Positions 7,644 to 15,321 are shown, counted from the stretch's first letter. The stretch is DNA of 64,000 bases from Muribaculaceae bacterium (GCA_017964485.1 JAGCRW010000038.1:37681-101680), one strand, 5' to 3'. Numbers and translations are program-made. The notes: a model not told the origin generated them from the sequence alone.

Positions 7644-8816
7644 TTAAGCTTGCAAATCGTTGCTGCCTTTACTCTTGCGAGACTTTCGAAGAACTTTTTT
7701 AATGTCGCTGGCGATTGTCCTCTTGTCAACTTCTCCGTAGATTTGAGTGGTGGCCAGCTTCTGATGACCAAGCATTTTCTGAACCGATGTGATTGGCACA
7801 CCCATCTGTAGCATGAGTGTTGCGAATGTGTGTCTCGAAGTGTGAAAAGTGAATTTGCCTTCGATCTTTGCTTTCTGGAAAATTGCCTTCAGATTTTTAT
7901 TTACGGTAGCATTTGTGCCGAGCTTGCGAGTGAGGCGTTCAATGCTTCCATATCTATCGATGATGGCGATGGCCTTGCCATCGAATACCTCGCTGGCTGG
8001 TATCTCTACGGTGAAGTTGGTCTTGACCATCTTCTTCGTGATCCAACCTTTAGCAATCTCGCTACTCCTGAGTGTAACGAGGTCGCTGAAGCGAAGCCCG
8101 GTGTAACAGCAAAACAGAAAGGCATCGCGGACGGTGGCAACTGGTCCGCTCACAACCAGGTTCTCAATCTTGTTGAGTTGCTTGGTTGTGAGGAAGCCTT
8201 TCTTGCTGTTCATGGGCGGGATCTTGAAAAGGTCAAAGGGATTCTTGGCGATGATATCGCGTTTGTACGCCTCGTTTAGAATTGCTTTGACCTGGCGCAA
8301 TCTCCCTACTCTGGTGTTGTGTGCGATGCCGCTAAGGTGCATCCATCGGTCATAGCGGTTGATTAAATCATAGTCTATGTCCGTGAGAAGCACACCATGC
8401 CGAAACTTCTCCAAATTATTGAACAGTGTCTCATACCCTGCAATCGTGCGAGCTTTGCGCTCCGAGGCCGTGACGATGGAGCGCGCGAAGTCGATGAAGG
8501 TAGATGATGGCGCAGCAGCTTCACGGATCGCTCGGCGCATAGTGTCGAGCGACGGGTAGATGCCACGCTTGATGTAGTCAATCTCTATCCTCTCGAGGCG
8601 AGACTTGTAGTCATTGATAACAAAGTTGTATTCATCAGCCATAGGATGATCCACAACCACTCCCTGGTTCCATTGCTTCGGCTCGATGTGGATGTGCGTG
8701 GTGAAATAGATGCGGCTGCCATGCTGCAGCATCTCGATTTGAACAAGCGCCTTGCCGTGCTTGTCAAGGCGATGGGCGCGGTTGAATACCGCTCGATACT
8801 GAATCTTCGTGTACAT
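7644..8816 (-). CDS. Tyrosine recombinase/integrase (390 aa)
   Basis: A site-specific recombinase of the lambda-integrase superfamily. It has an Arm-type DNA-binding N-terminus (about residues 1-70), a SAM-like core-binding domain (about 105-200) and a catalytic domain (about 220-390). The catalytic residues can be seen: Arg in TGLRFSD, His325 and Arg328 in HTSRHTF, His351 in LGHQ and Tyr360 in TQIYGEV. Length and layout match Bacteroidales prophage and conjugative-element integrases. It would join the element ends to a chromosomal site. It is not at the tRNA end of the island: a second integrase occupies that place, so two elements may be nested or in tandem. Confidence 0.92.
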   Translation of the reverse strand: MYTKIQYRAVFNRAHRLDKHGKALVQIEMLQHGSRIYFTTHIHIEPKQWNQGVVVDHPMADEYNFVINDYKSRLERIEIDYIKRGIYPSLDTMRRAIREAAAPSSTFIDFARSIVTASERKARTIAGYETLFNNLEKFRHGVLLTDIDYDLINRYDRWMHLSGIAHNTRVGRLRQVKAILNEAYKRDIIAKNPFDLFKIPPMNSKKGFLTTKQLNKIENLVVSGPVATVRDAFLFCCYTGLRFSDLVTLRSSEIAKGWITKKMVKTNFTVEIPASEVFDGKAIAIIDRYGSIERLTRKLGTNATVNKNLKAIFQKAKIEGKFTFHTSRHTFATLMLQMGVPITSVQKMLGHQKLATTQIYGEVDKRTIASDIKKVLRKSRKSKGSNDLQA

Positions 8817-8853
8817 AGTTTAATTGATTTTAGATCTTACTCTATAATAAAAC

Positions 8854-8887
8854 ACCTCCCCACCAGCAACAAAGCCGGTGGGGAGGT
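8854..8887 (-). terminator. Hairpin between the small-gene operon and the integrase
   Basis: A perfect 11-bp stem, 8854-8864 with 8877-8887, encloses a 12-base loop. Read on the minus strand it is followed by a TGTTTTATT stretch, so it can terminate transcription coming from 9435 or act as an attenuator in the integrase leader. It follows the next terminator directly, giving two in series. Confidence 0.6.
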
Positions 8888-8896
8888 TTCGGAGCA

Positions 8897-8924
8897 AAAA
8901 AGTCTCGATTGCTCGAGACTTTTT
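8897..8924 (-). terminator. Rho-independent terminator with GNRA-type tetraloop
   Basis: A perfect 12-bp stem, 8897-8908 with 8913-8924. In minus-strand RNA the loop is GCAA, a stable GNRA tetraloop, and the stem ends in a U run. It begins two bases after the stop of the 8926-9435 gene, so it terminates that gene. Confidence 0.85.
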
Positions 8925-8925
8925 G

Positions 8926-9435
8926 CTATCGCTTGATAATTTCATCAAGTGTTAAGTTGGGTTTTACTCTGTGGATTTTCTCTGCAATCTCTCTGCCCCA
9001 AATTCTATAGATGATGTGTAATGGCTCTGCGTCTCCGTCCCAATCGTACATATATTCGTGGTTGTTGCACTCATAAAAATAAACTTCTTGGGGGTCGCAT
9101 TCAGCAGCTATTAATTTGTCTTTGTCTGCGTAGAAAGCAAAAAACCTTTCTATATCTTTGAGACTTGCGCCAAACATTCCAGATATTGCGCTTACTCTTT
9201 TCACCTTCTCTCCATCCTTGATAAAACCTCTCTTTACAAGCATTTTATAACCTTCATCAAATTGCTTGTTGCTGAATGCCCAAAAAATTCCATAATCTTC
9301 TGAGTTCGGGTGCTTCTCGGTTAGTTCCTGGTAACGTTTCACGGTCTTTGCGTTGCGCATATATATTGCGCCTTCACAGTCCCAATCATAGCAATAAATC
9401 AAATTGCCCACCTTGTAATCTTGTGATAAATCCAT
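8926..9435 (-). CDS. Unknown phage-type cytoplasmic protein (169 aa)
   Basis: This 169-residue soluble protein is rich in Tyr, Asp, Glu and Lys and has no signal peptide or TM segment. Residues 1-30 contain GNLIYCYDWDCEGAIYMRN, and a similar YDWDGDAEPLHIIYRIWGREI pattern recurs near residues 130-150, so an internal duplication is possible. It is the last of three small leftward genes between two integrases. I do not recognise a family, so no function is proposed. Confidence 0.65.
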   Translation of the reverse strand: MDLSQDYKVGNLIYCYDWDCEGAIYMRNAKTVKRYQELTEKHPNSEDYGIFWAFSNKQFDEGYKMLVKRGFIKDGEKVKRVSAISGMFGASLKDIERFFAFYADKDKLIAAECDPQEVYFYECNNHEYMYDWDGDAEPLHIIYRIWGREIAEKIHRVKPNLTLDEIIKR

Positions 9436-9451
9436 AATGATTAGTTTTTGT

Positions 9452-9473
9452 GGTGGGCGATTGCTCGCCCACC
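9452..9473 (-). terminator. Intergenic hairpin with GCAA loop
   Basis: A 9-bp perfect stem, 9452-9460 with 9465-9473, has the same core (CGATTGCTCG) as the terminator at 8897-8924. On the minus strand it has no U run after it, so it may be a processing or stability element between two co-transcribed genes rather than a full terminator. Confidence 0.5.
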
Positions 9474-9489
9474 TTGTTAGATAATAATG

Positions 9490-9801
9490 TTATTTGTTCT
9501 CGGTGTTAGTGTCCTCTTTCTTGGCGGTGCGCTTGCGTGTGCCTTTCTTCTTGGGTGCGCTCTCAGCTTGTGCCTGTGCGCTCTCGGGCTTGCTTGCCTT
9601 GACGTCTGCCATCAGCTTGCCATAGACTCCCTTAGGGATGATGGCATTAAAACGCTTGCGGAGGATGAAGGCGTAACGTAACGCCTTGAGGGGGTTGGCG
9701 AAGTAAAACTCCTCGCTCTTGTTGTTGTCCTCACTGCGGTAAACGTGCCAAAACATACCGCTTTTTAACTCTCTCTTCGATGCTAAAACTAGATTTGCCA
9801 T
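9490..9801 (-). CDS. Small unknown protein with basic C-terminal tail (103 aa)
   Basis: Residues 1-65 look globular, with segments such as GMFWHVYRSEDNNKSEEFYF and PLKALRYAFILRKRF. Residues 66-103 are a low-complexity tail rich in Lys, Ala, Glu and Thr (KKKGTRKRTAKKED), which could bind nucleic acid. There is no signal peptide or recognised family. It lies 12 bases downstream of the 9814-10059 gene and is probably in the same operon. Confidence 0.6.
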   Translation of the reverse strand: MANLVLASKRELKSGMFWHVYRSEDNNKSEEFYFANPLKALRYAFILRKRFNAIIPKGVYGKLMADVKASKPESAQAQAESAPKKKGTRKRTAKKEDTNTENK

Positions 9802-9813
9802 AGTTGTTAGAAT

Positions 9814-10059
9814 TTAGAAAATTTTATAAATGTTGATATAACTCACTTGGATGCCCATCTCAAAGGCGATGCTCTCTGCCTTTTCGCTTGCGCTTTCCTC
9901 GTTGATTGCTTCAATCTCGATAGTTATTACCTCGTTGTCCAAGTCTACCAAGTCGGCAGAATAATTATTGGATGCGGAAGAGCGGTAATCTTTTTTATTT
10001 ACCTTGTCTGCAGCCATGACTGGCGAGAAACTAAATGATATGTTAACAGATGATGTCAT
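9814..10059 (-). CDS. Small unknown acidic protein (81 aa)
   Basis: An 81-residue protein with a Ser/Asn-rich N-terminus and a C-terminal half (about residues 37-81) with alternating hydrophobic and acidic residues consistent with one small alpha/beta unit. It is the first gene of the three-gene leftward operon, and the gene-free region that encodes the RNA candidate lies upstream. No function is recognised. Confidence 0.5.
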   Translation of the reverse strand: MTSSVNISFSFSPVMAADKVNKKDYRSSASNNYSADLVDLDNEVITIEIEAINEESASEKAESIAFEMGIQVSYINIYKIF

Positions 10060-10156
10060 AGTGTTGTGAAATTTAGATGTGAATAATTTTTGTCTACGTT
10101 GTCGCGTATAATCTTTTTACACTGCAACATAAGTGAGGCGAGGGAAGCGAATGTAT

Positions 10157-10259
10157 GCAAGGATCTGCCGAGAAAAATCTATCGCTTGCGACATGAAAAA
10201 TTTATGCGAAGCTTCAATTTTTTTAGATTTTTCTCAGGCAGACCCGACCTGGTCCTTGC
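10157..10259. repeat. Long imperfect inverted repeat upstream of the RNA candidate
   Basis: The left arm 10157-10180 pairs with a right arm made of 10225-10235, 10237-10242 and 10253-10259. The three matched blocks are 11, 6 and 7 bp, and the right arm has a 10-base insertion. The right end reaches the -33 element of the promoter at 10256. It could be an operator, an integrase or replication site, or a second small structured RNA. Confidence 0.5.
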
Positions 10260-10283
10260 AGTGAGCGTCTCGCACTAACTTTG
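10256..10283 (+). promoter_or_regulatory. Promoter-like sequence for the structured RNA candidate
   Basis: TTG at 10256-10258 and TAACTTTG at 10276-10283 fit the Bacteroidetes -33 and -7 elements. Spacing is 17 bases, slightly short of the usual 19-20. It points rightward into a region without a gene. Confidence 0.5.
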
Positions 10284-10287
10284 TAGT

Positions 10288-10960
10288 GGAAAATAGTTAT
10301 ACAGCAGCGACGGCGTGGGCGAAAATCACATCTGACAACACCATGCATCATCACATATCAGTCTCGCTGGCTGGCAGCAGATAAGGTCTGATAGATTTAT
10401 AAGCTTTGCTTATACCTCTCTCCTTTGCTTGCAAAGGGATTTAGGCAATGGGTGTGAGTGTGGTGGCGCGTGATGGGCGGAGTGAGGTCAGCGTAGAGTC
10501 GTAGAGTGTTGCGCTGCCATGCTCCCTTTCAACGAAAAGCATGTAGCGGAAATCGGAGCGGCGACAAAGTGCGGAAATGGAAGAAGTAGAGTGTGTGAAA
10601 TGGAACCTTTAGGGGTTGCGATGGTGTTTCAACGCATCGGGCAGGAGCGTTCCCCGATTGAGACAACAAAGTGCGACGACACCCCACGCCTACGAAGGAG
10701 GATGGGGTGTCGGTGCATCTTGGTGGCCAAACACGTGGGGATTTAGAGAGTGCCGGATGCTTACCATCGCATGCCCCGTCAAAAGTGGAATGTAACACTC
10801 TCTATGCTTCTGGAATGGAGCGACGTCGGAGCAGCACCGATTTCGCTTGATGCGTGGGTTGCGTGGCAGCATTAGCAACTTTCTTCGACTCTGTAAGCCG
10901 ACCTCATGCAGCGATTGTATTGCGACACTTGCTTCACACCCATTGGGGGTTGTGGGTGGG
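10288..10960 (+). ncRNA. Candidate large structured non-coding RNA (about 670 nt)
   Basis: The 10060-10972 gap has no credible ORF, yet helices nest over long distances. The domain is closed by a perfect 12-bp stem (10446-10457/10934-10945). Inside it lie 10483-10489/10900-10906, 10495-10501/10886-10892 and 10549-10556/10837-10844. Local hairpins are at 10398-10414, 10422-10437, 10512-10548 (compound), 10636-10658, 10678-10711 (9-bp stem), 10744-10804 (9-bp stem) and 10858-10879. A further 8-bp match (10617-10624/10764-10771) would make a pseudoknot. The 10-base string ACAAAGTGCG occurs twice (10564, 10666). A promoter-like sequence lies directly upstream. The region sits between phage-type genes and a tRNA-linked integrase, the setting in which the giant RNAs GOLLD and ROOL are known. 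Transcription direction and exact ends are inferred. Confidence 0.55.
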
Positions 10961-10972
10961 GAGATAATATGA

Positions 10973-12157
10973 TTACAAAGAACCTTCCCAATTCAGAAGT
11001 TTGGGGTTCGCTTTGTCAATGTGATGCGTGTAAAGTTCAGTAATGGATAGCGAGCTGTGGCGCGCTTGATCTCTCACTGTGATGCTTGCGATGTTTTTCT
11101 CGAGCATTTCGGTGATTCCCGTGTCCTTCAGCGAGTAGAATTGATATTCCTTACGGAATCCTAATGCCTTCCTCACTTTCTCCCAGTGGTGCCTAAATAC
11201 AACAGTGTCTATCATCTTCCAGCCTGGACGTAACATATTAGAAAAAATATAGCACGAGGCCTCGTGCTCGAAGATGCCGAGGTCTCGGGCTGTCATGATT
11301 ACTTTCTTGGGAAGTGTAACGACCATTGTTACGTGATTTTTGCTTGCGTCGGCTGGAATGGTGATAGTGCATTCCTTAATGTTAATCATTCCAATCTTCA
11401 GCCTGGTCATTTCGACCGGGCGAATGAAGCAGTTATATAGAAGTTGGCACGCTAGGAGGAAGTGCGGGTCGTTCTCGCTAACCCATTCGTGGATTCGTTT
11501 GACAATTGGCAAAGGAATTATTTCTCGCTGTTTTTTCATATATCGCTTGTCGATAAATGTGATGCCGTCCGTGGGGCGGTATTGCAAATAATTGTGGCCG
11601 ACACACCAACCGCTTAATACCGCAAGCCATGAGAGATAATTATTCCTGGTTCTAGCTCCGTTATCCCTTTCAACAAAGATGTGGTCTAAGAACCGAGTTA
11701 TATATCCTTTGTCGAACTGATAAAGGTAATATATCGGTGCCAAATCTTTGATATATTCTCGCAGATTCTTTATGTAGGACTTGTATCCAACGTATGTGAG
11801 TTTGCGGTAGTTCCCTGAGTTATACATCTTGTCTATGTAAGCCTCATAGCTGTTCAGCACCTCTTGGATTGTCATCAGGTTGCTGCAGTCCTGTTCCAAC
11901 CACGGATTCCAGCCTTCCGAGAGTTGTTGTGAAATCCTTTTCATAACGTCTCTCGCATAGGCACGTCTCTTTTTTGTGTTCTTAATCCGATTGATTTTGA
12001 TGCGCTTCCGACGCAGCTTGTTCTCTGCTGGGTCGAAGGCATAAAACTCAATATACCATGTCGCTCCTTCGCGAAGGACCGGCATAGTATATTGCTTAAC
12101 GAAATCGGTGTTCTTGTGTACAGAAGAATCGTTACTGTGGTTGGGAAAATGTAACAT
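10973..12157 (-). CDS. Tyrosine recombinase/integrase adjacent to tRNA-Pro (394 aa)
   Basis: A second lambda-integrase-type recombinase. It has an N-terminal Arm-like segment (about residues 25-75), a core-binding domain (about 95-200) and a catalytic domain (about 215-394). Visible catalytic residues are Arg in CFIRPVEM, His367 in ARHSSLS and Tyr376 in TELYTHH. The usual HxxR box is replaced by YSLKDTG, so Lys stands where Arg is normally found and the His is absent. This variant resembles other Bacteroidales prophage integrases with a Lys-containing box, so activity is plausible. The gene starts 138 bases from the 3' end of tRNA-Pro, typical of an integrase next to its attachment site. Confidence 0.88.
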   Translation of the reverse strand: MLHFPNHSNDSSVHKNTDFVKQYTMPVLREGATWYIEFYAFDPAENKLRRKRIKINRIKNTKKRRAYARDVMKRISQQLSEGWNPWLEQDCSNLMTIQEVLNSYEAYIDKMYNSGNYRKLTYVGYKSYIKNLREYIKDLAPIYYLYQFDKGYITRFLDHIFVERDNGARTRNNYLSWLAVLSGWCVGHNYLQYRPTDGITFIDKRYMKKQREIIPLPIVKRIHEWVSENDPHFLLACQLLYNCFIRPVEMTRLKIGMINIKECTITIPADASKNHVTMVVTLPKKVIMTARDLGIFEHEASCYIFSNMLRPGWKMIDTVVFRHHWEKVRKALGFRKEYQFYSLKDTGITEMLEKNIASITVRDQARHSSLSITELYTHHIDKANPKLLNWEGSL

Positions 12158-12255
12158 TTTTTTATGACATTTCTTGTGGAAACGCCAAGGTTAAACTTTA
12201 CTGCAGCGGAATCGGTGTTGTCCCGTTTTTGTCCCGCTTAATTTTTAAAATTAGG

Positions 12256-12284
12256 GTTAATCGGCTTATTGAAAGCCGATTAAC
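12256..12284 (-). terminator. Terminator downstream of tRNA-Pro
   Basis: A perfect 12-bp stem, 12256-12267 with 12273-12284, and a 5-base loop lie 11 bases beyond the tRNA 3' end. Read on the minus strand the stem is followed by AT-rich sequence with a TTTT run. It probably ends the tRNA transcript and shields the integrase region. Confidence 0.7.
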
Positions 12285-12294
12285 GCCTAATAGG

Positions 12295-12368
12295 TCGGGG
12301 TGAGAGGACTCGAACTTCCGACCTCCACGTCCCGAACGTGGCGCGCTAACCAACTGTGCTACACCCCG
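12295..12368 (-). tRNA. tRNA-Pro (CGG)
   Basis: On the minus strand this is a full cloverleaf. The acceptor stem is CGGGGTG/CACCCCG with discriminator A at 12295. The anticodon stem is CCACG/CGTGG with the seven-base loop TTCGGGA, giving anticodon CGG at 12332-12334, and the T arm contains GTTCGAGTC. CCA is not encoded. The 3' end faces the integrase at 12157, so this gene is probably the attachment site of the element. I see no second copy of its 3' end within the window, so the other junction should lie left of position 1. Confidence 0.95.
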
Positions 12369-12463
12369 AACTCGTTGTAAAGGGACGCTTTATAAGTGCC
12401 CTTTTCAGGCTGCAAAGGTAATAAAAATCTTTCAATTATAGTCTCTTTGTGCCGAAAAAACTA

Positions 12464-12471
12464 TATCTTTG
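12464..12471 (+). promoter_or_regulatory. -7 promoter element (TATCTTTG) of the acetyltransferase-like gene
   Basis: A perfect TAnnTTTG element lies 29 bases before the ATG at 12501. It lies inside the longer reading frame that starts at 12396, which supports the later start. No good -33 element is visible. Confidence 0.55.
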
Positions 12472-12500
12472 CACTCAGGAAACAAAAAACACAGAGAATT

Positions 12501-13634
12501 ATGTCAGTAGAAATTAGAAAAATAGAACCTACGAAGAAGGAGTTGACCAAGTATGTGAAGTATCCTATTGATGTTCTTTACCGCGACAGCAAGTACTATG
12601 TTCCCGCCCTAATCAGCGACGAGATTGGCACGCTTATGCCCGAGAAGAACCCGGCGTTTGACTTCTGCGAGAGCGTTTATTACATGGCCTATCGCGACGG
12701 CGAGCCCGTGGGGCGCATCGCCGGTATCATCAACCATCGTTTCAACGAGAGTCACGATAAGAAGGAAGGCCGCTTCGGGTGGGTCGATTTCATCGACGAC
12801 GACGAGGTGGTTGATGGTCTCATAGGCGCCGTGAAGAAATGGTGTCAAGAAAAGGGCATGACCGAGCTCACTGGTCCGCTTGGCTTCACCGACATGGATC
12901 CCGAGGGCTGCCTGATTATGGGCTTCGAAGAGATGGGCACTAACGCTACCATCTATAACTATGACTATTATCCCAAGCAGTTTGAGCGCGTTGGCATGAC
13001 CAAGGATGTTGACTGGGTGGAATTTCACATCAAGGTCCCCGAACAGGTTCCTGAGAAGATGCAGCGCATAAGCGACATCGTGAAAAAGCGCTTCAATCTC
13101 GACAATATAAAATACACCAACCGCAAGCAGCTTGTCGCCGACTATGGCCAGGCTATCTTCAAACTCATCAACGAGGCGTTTGAGAACCTCTTTGGCTACT
13201 CGCAACTGAGCGAGAGACAGATTGAGCACTACATCAAGATGTATCTGCCTTACCTGCCACTCGAAGACCTGTCGCTCATCATCAAGAACGACACCCGCGA
13301 ACTGGTGGGCGTGGGCATAGCGCTGCCGTCGCTCTCAAAGGCTCTGATCAAGAACCGCGGACGCCTGTTCCCAACGGGATGGTATCACATGCTCAAGGCC
13401 TTCAAGAAGAACGATGTGGTTGACTTGCTGCTCGTGGCAGTGAAGCCCGAATACCAGAGCAAGGGCGTGAACTCGCTGCTCTTCACCGACCTTATCCCTT
13501 GCTTCATTAAGCTGGGTTATAAATGGGCCGAGAGCAGCCACGAACTTGAGCACAACGAGATGGTGCAGAAGCAATGGCAATACTTCGAGACCGTGCTCAA
13601 CAAGCGCCGCCGCGCCTTTACAATGCCCATCTAA
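12501..13634 (+). CDS. GNAT-like acetyltransferase family protein, YghO-like (377 aa)
   Basis: The start MSVEIRKIEP at 12501 is chosen because the promoter -7 element is at 12464-12471. The protein resembles the roughly 380-residue YghO-type family, which has a GNAT-like N-terminal half with RDGEPVGRIAGIINHRFNE (about residues 68-86) and a conserved GPLGFTDMDPEGCLI block (about 133-147). Its C-terminal half contains LLLVAVKPEYQSKGVNSLLF (about 310-329), which looks like an acetyl-CoA-binding turn. The substrate is unknown, no TM segment is seen, and it appears monocistronic. Confidence 0.75.
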   Translation: MSVEIRKIEPTKKELTKYVKYPIDVLYRDSKYYVPALISDEIGTLMPEKNPAFDFCESVYYMAYRDGEPVGRIAGIINHRFNESHDKKEGRFGWVDFIDDDEVVDGLIGAVKKWCQEKGMTELTGPLGFTDMDPEGCLIMGFEEMGTNATIYNYDYYPKQFERVGMTKDVDWVEFHIKVPEQVPEKMQRISDIVKKRFNLDNIKYTNRKQLVADYGQAIFKLINEAFENLFGYSQLSERQIEHYIKMYLPYLPLEDLSLIIKNDTRELVGVGIALPSLSKALIKNRGRLFPTGWYHMLKAFKKNDVVDLLLVAVKPEYQSKGVNSLLFTDLIPCFIKLGYKWAESSHELEHNEMVQKQWQYFETVLNKRRRAFTMPI

Positions 13635-13720
13635 AATGCATAATGCACAATGCACAATGCATAATTGGGCTGCTCCTTGTAATAATGCATAATTCACAAT
13701 GCATAATGCATAATGCGCAA
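13635..13720. repeat. AATGCAY heptamer cluster downstream of the acetyltransferase-like gene
   Basis: Directly after the stop codon, variants of AATGCAT/AATGCAC repeat at 7-base spacing. The cluster also contains the string TTGGGCTGC that recurs in the 15109-15304 repeat. The same type of sequence occurs after pgi, deoC, polA and, in short form, pdxJ. From 13721 to 13792 there is a CT-rich direct repeat (CTCTCCCCTCTCAA) before pgi. Confidence 0.8.
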
Positions 13721-13792
13721 TGCTGAAAACACTCTCCCCTCTCAACTCTCCCCTCTCAACTAATAACTCTGAACTATAAACTCTTAACTATT

Positions 13793-15106
13793 ATGATAAG
13801 CATTTGCAACAAATCGGTCCTTGGGACCATCAGCGAGAAAGATATTGAAGTGTTGAAACCTCAGGCACTTGCCGCTGCCGAGACTCTCGAGAAGGGCGAC
13901 GGCGCGGGCAACGACTTCCTAGGATGGCTGCACTTGCCAAGTGAGATAACCGCTGCCGAACTCGACGACATCAACGCCACCGCACGCCAGCTGCGTGAGG
14001 AGTGCGAGTATGTGGTTGTGATTGGTATTGGCGGCAGCTACTTGGGAGCAAAAGCCGTGATTGAGGCATTGAGCGACAACTTCGCAGCCTTCAAGCAGAA
14101 CGAGGGCGCAAAGGTGGTCTTTGCCGGCAACAACATTGGCGAGGACTATCTCTACGACTTGATGAAACTTCTTGATGGCAAACGCTTTGGCATCGTGGTA
14201 ATCTCGAAGTCGGGAACCACTACCGAGCCAGCCATCGCATTCCGCCTCTTGAAGAATATGCTTGAGAAGCAAGTGGGTAAAGAGGTTGCCGCCAAACGCA
14301 TCGTGGCTATCACCGACGCCAAGCGTGGTGCTCTGCGTAGTCTTGCTACTCAAGAGGGGTATAAGACCTATGTCATCGCCGATAATGTGGGCGGACGATT
14401 CTCGGTGCTCACACCCGTTGGCTTGCTGCCAGTGGCTATCGCAGGTTTCGACATCAACGCCTTGGTGGCTGGTGCCGTTGAGATGGAGAAGGCTCCCGCC
14501 GACATGATGGTTGACTATGCCGCTACCCGTAATGCTTTGTACCAAGCAGGCAAGAAGATTGAGATTCTGGTGAACTTCAACCCAAGTCTGCACTTCCTCG
14601 CCGAGTGGTGGAAACAGCTCTACGGCGAGAGCGAGGGTAAGGACGGCAAGGGCATCTTCCCCGCAAGCGTTGACTTCACTACCGACCTGCACTCGATGGG
14701 ACAGTGGGTTCAGGAAGGTGAGCGCACTATTTTCGAGACTGTAATCACCGTTGAGAAGCAGCGCAACGAGGTGGTAATCCCCACCGACGATGCCGACCTC
14801 GACGGACTCAACTACATCGCTGGAAAGCGTGTTGACGAGGTTAACAAGATGGCAGAGCTCGGCACTCGCCTGGCTCACGTTGATGGTGGCGTGCCATGCT
14901 TGCTCATCACCCTGCCAGCACTCAACGAGAAGTACTTGGGACAACTCATCTACTTCTTTGAGAAGGCTTGCGGCATGAGCGGCTACATGCTCGGCGTCAA
15001 CCCATTCAACCAGCCCGGCGTGGAGGCCTACAAGAAGAATATGTTTGCCCTCCTCAACAAGCCCGGCTATGAGGCTCAAAGCGCAGAACTTGCCAAGAGA
15101 CTGTAA
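13793..15106 (+). CDS. pgi: Glucose-6-phosphate isomerase
   Basis: The enzyme interconverts glucose-6-phosphate and fructose-6-phosphate in glycolysis and gluconeogenesis. At 437 residues it matches the shorter bacterial Pgi type (about 450) rather than the 550-residue enterobacterial type. Two SIS-type sugar-phosphate binding regions are visible: [18 protein letters not shown] at about residues 77-94 and [18 protein letters not shown] at about 137-154. The C-terminal [21 protein letters not shown] segment (about 398-418) is typical of the family. The gene is flanked on both sides by the AATGCAY repeat family and followed by a terminator at 15322-15360. Confidence 0.96.
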   Translation: MISICNKSVLGTISEKDIEVLKPQALAAAETLEKGDGAGNDFLGWLHLPSEITAAELDDINATARQLREECEYVVVIGIGGSYLGAKAVIEALSDNFAAFKQNEGAKVVFAGNNIGEDYLYDLMKLLDGKRFGIVVISKSGTTTEPAIAFRLLKNMLEKQVGKEVAAKRIVAITDAKRGALRSLATQEGYKTYVIADNVGGRFSVLTPVGLLPVAIAGFDINALVAGAVEMEKAPADMMVDYAATRNALYQAGKKIEILVNFNPSLHFLAEWWKQLYGESEGKDGKGIFPASVDFTTDLHSMGQWVQEGERTIFETVITVEKQRNEVVIPTDDADLDGLNYIAGKRVDEVNKMAELGTRLAHVDGGVPCLLITLPALNEKYLGQLIYFFEKACGMSGYMLGVNPFNQPGVEAYKKNMFALLNKPGYEAQSAELAKRL

Positions 15107-15108
15107 TT

Positions 15109-15304
15109 AATGCACAATTCATAATGCACAATGCACAATTGGGCTGCGCCTTGAAATAATGCACAATCCCGAATGCACAATGCATAATTGGGCTGCGCCT
15201 TGCAATGATGCACAATCCCGAATGCACAATGCATAATTGGGCTGCGTCTTGCAATAATGCACAATGCTGAATGCACAATGCATAATTGAGCTGCGCCTTA
15301 ATTA
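15109..15304. repeat. Four tandem copies of a 49-bp repeat
   Basis: Units start at 15109, 15158, 15207 and 15256 with exact 49-base spacing. Each has AATGCAC heptamers followed by AATTGGGCTGCGCCTTG, and differences between copies are few. There is no unique spacer between units, so it is not a CRISPR array. It lies between the pgi stop and its terminator. The rest of the 15107-15498 gap holds that terminator and the promoter of the next gene. Confidence 0.9.
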
Positions 15305-15321
15305 GAGCTCAAAAATAAATT

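Noticed and set aside
10519-10798. ORFs of 75 and 89 residues on both strands inside the structured region
   Set aside because: No plausible start signals, unusual composition and overlap with the paired stems; they look like chance open frames.
13919-15079. 386-residue antisense ORF opposite pgi
   Set aside because: A mirror effect of codon use in a well-identified gene. Similar shadows opposite ruvB (43601-44599) and the ABC exporter (37095-38030) were rejected for the same reason.
15109-15304. Possible CRISPR array
   Set aside because: The 49-bp units are contiguous without distinct spacers and there are no cas genes in the window.
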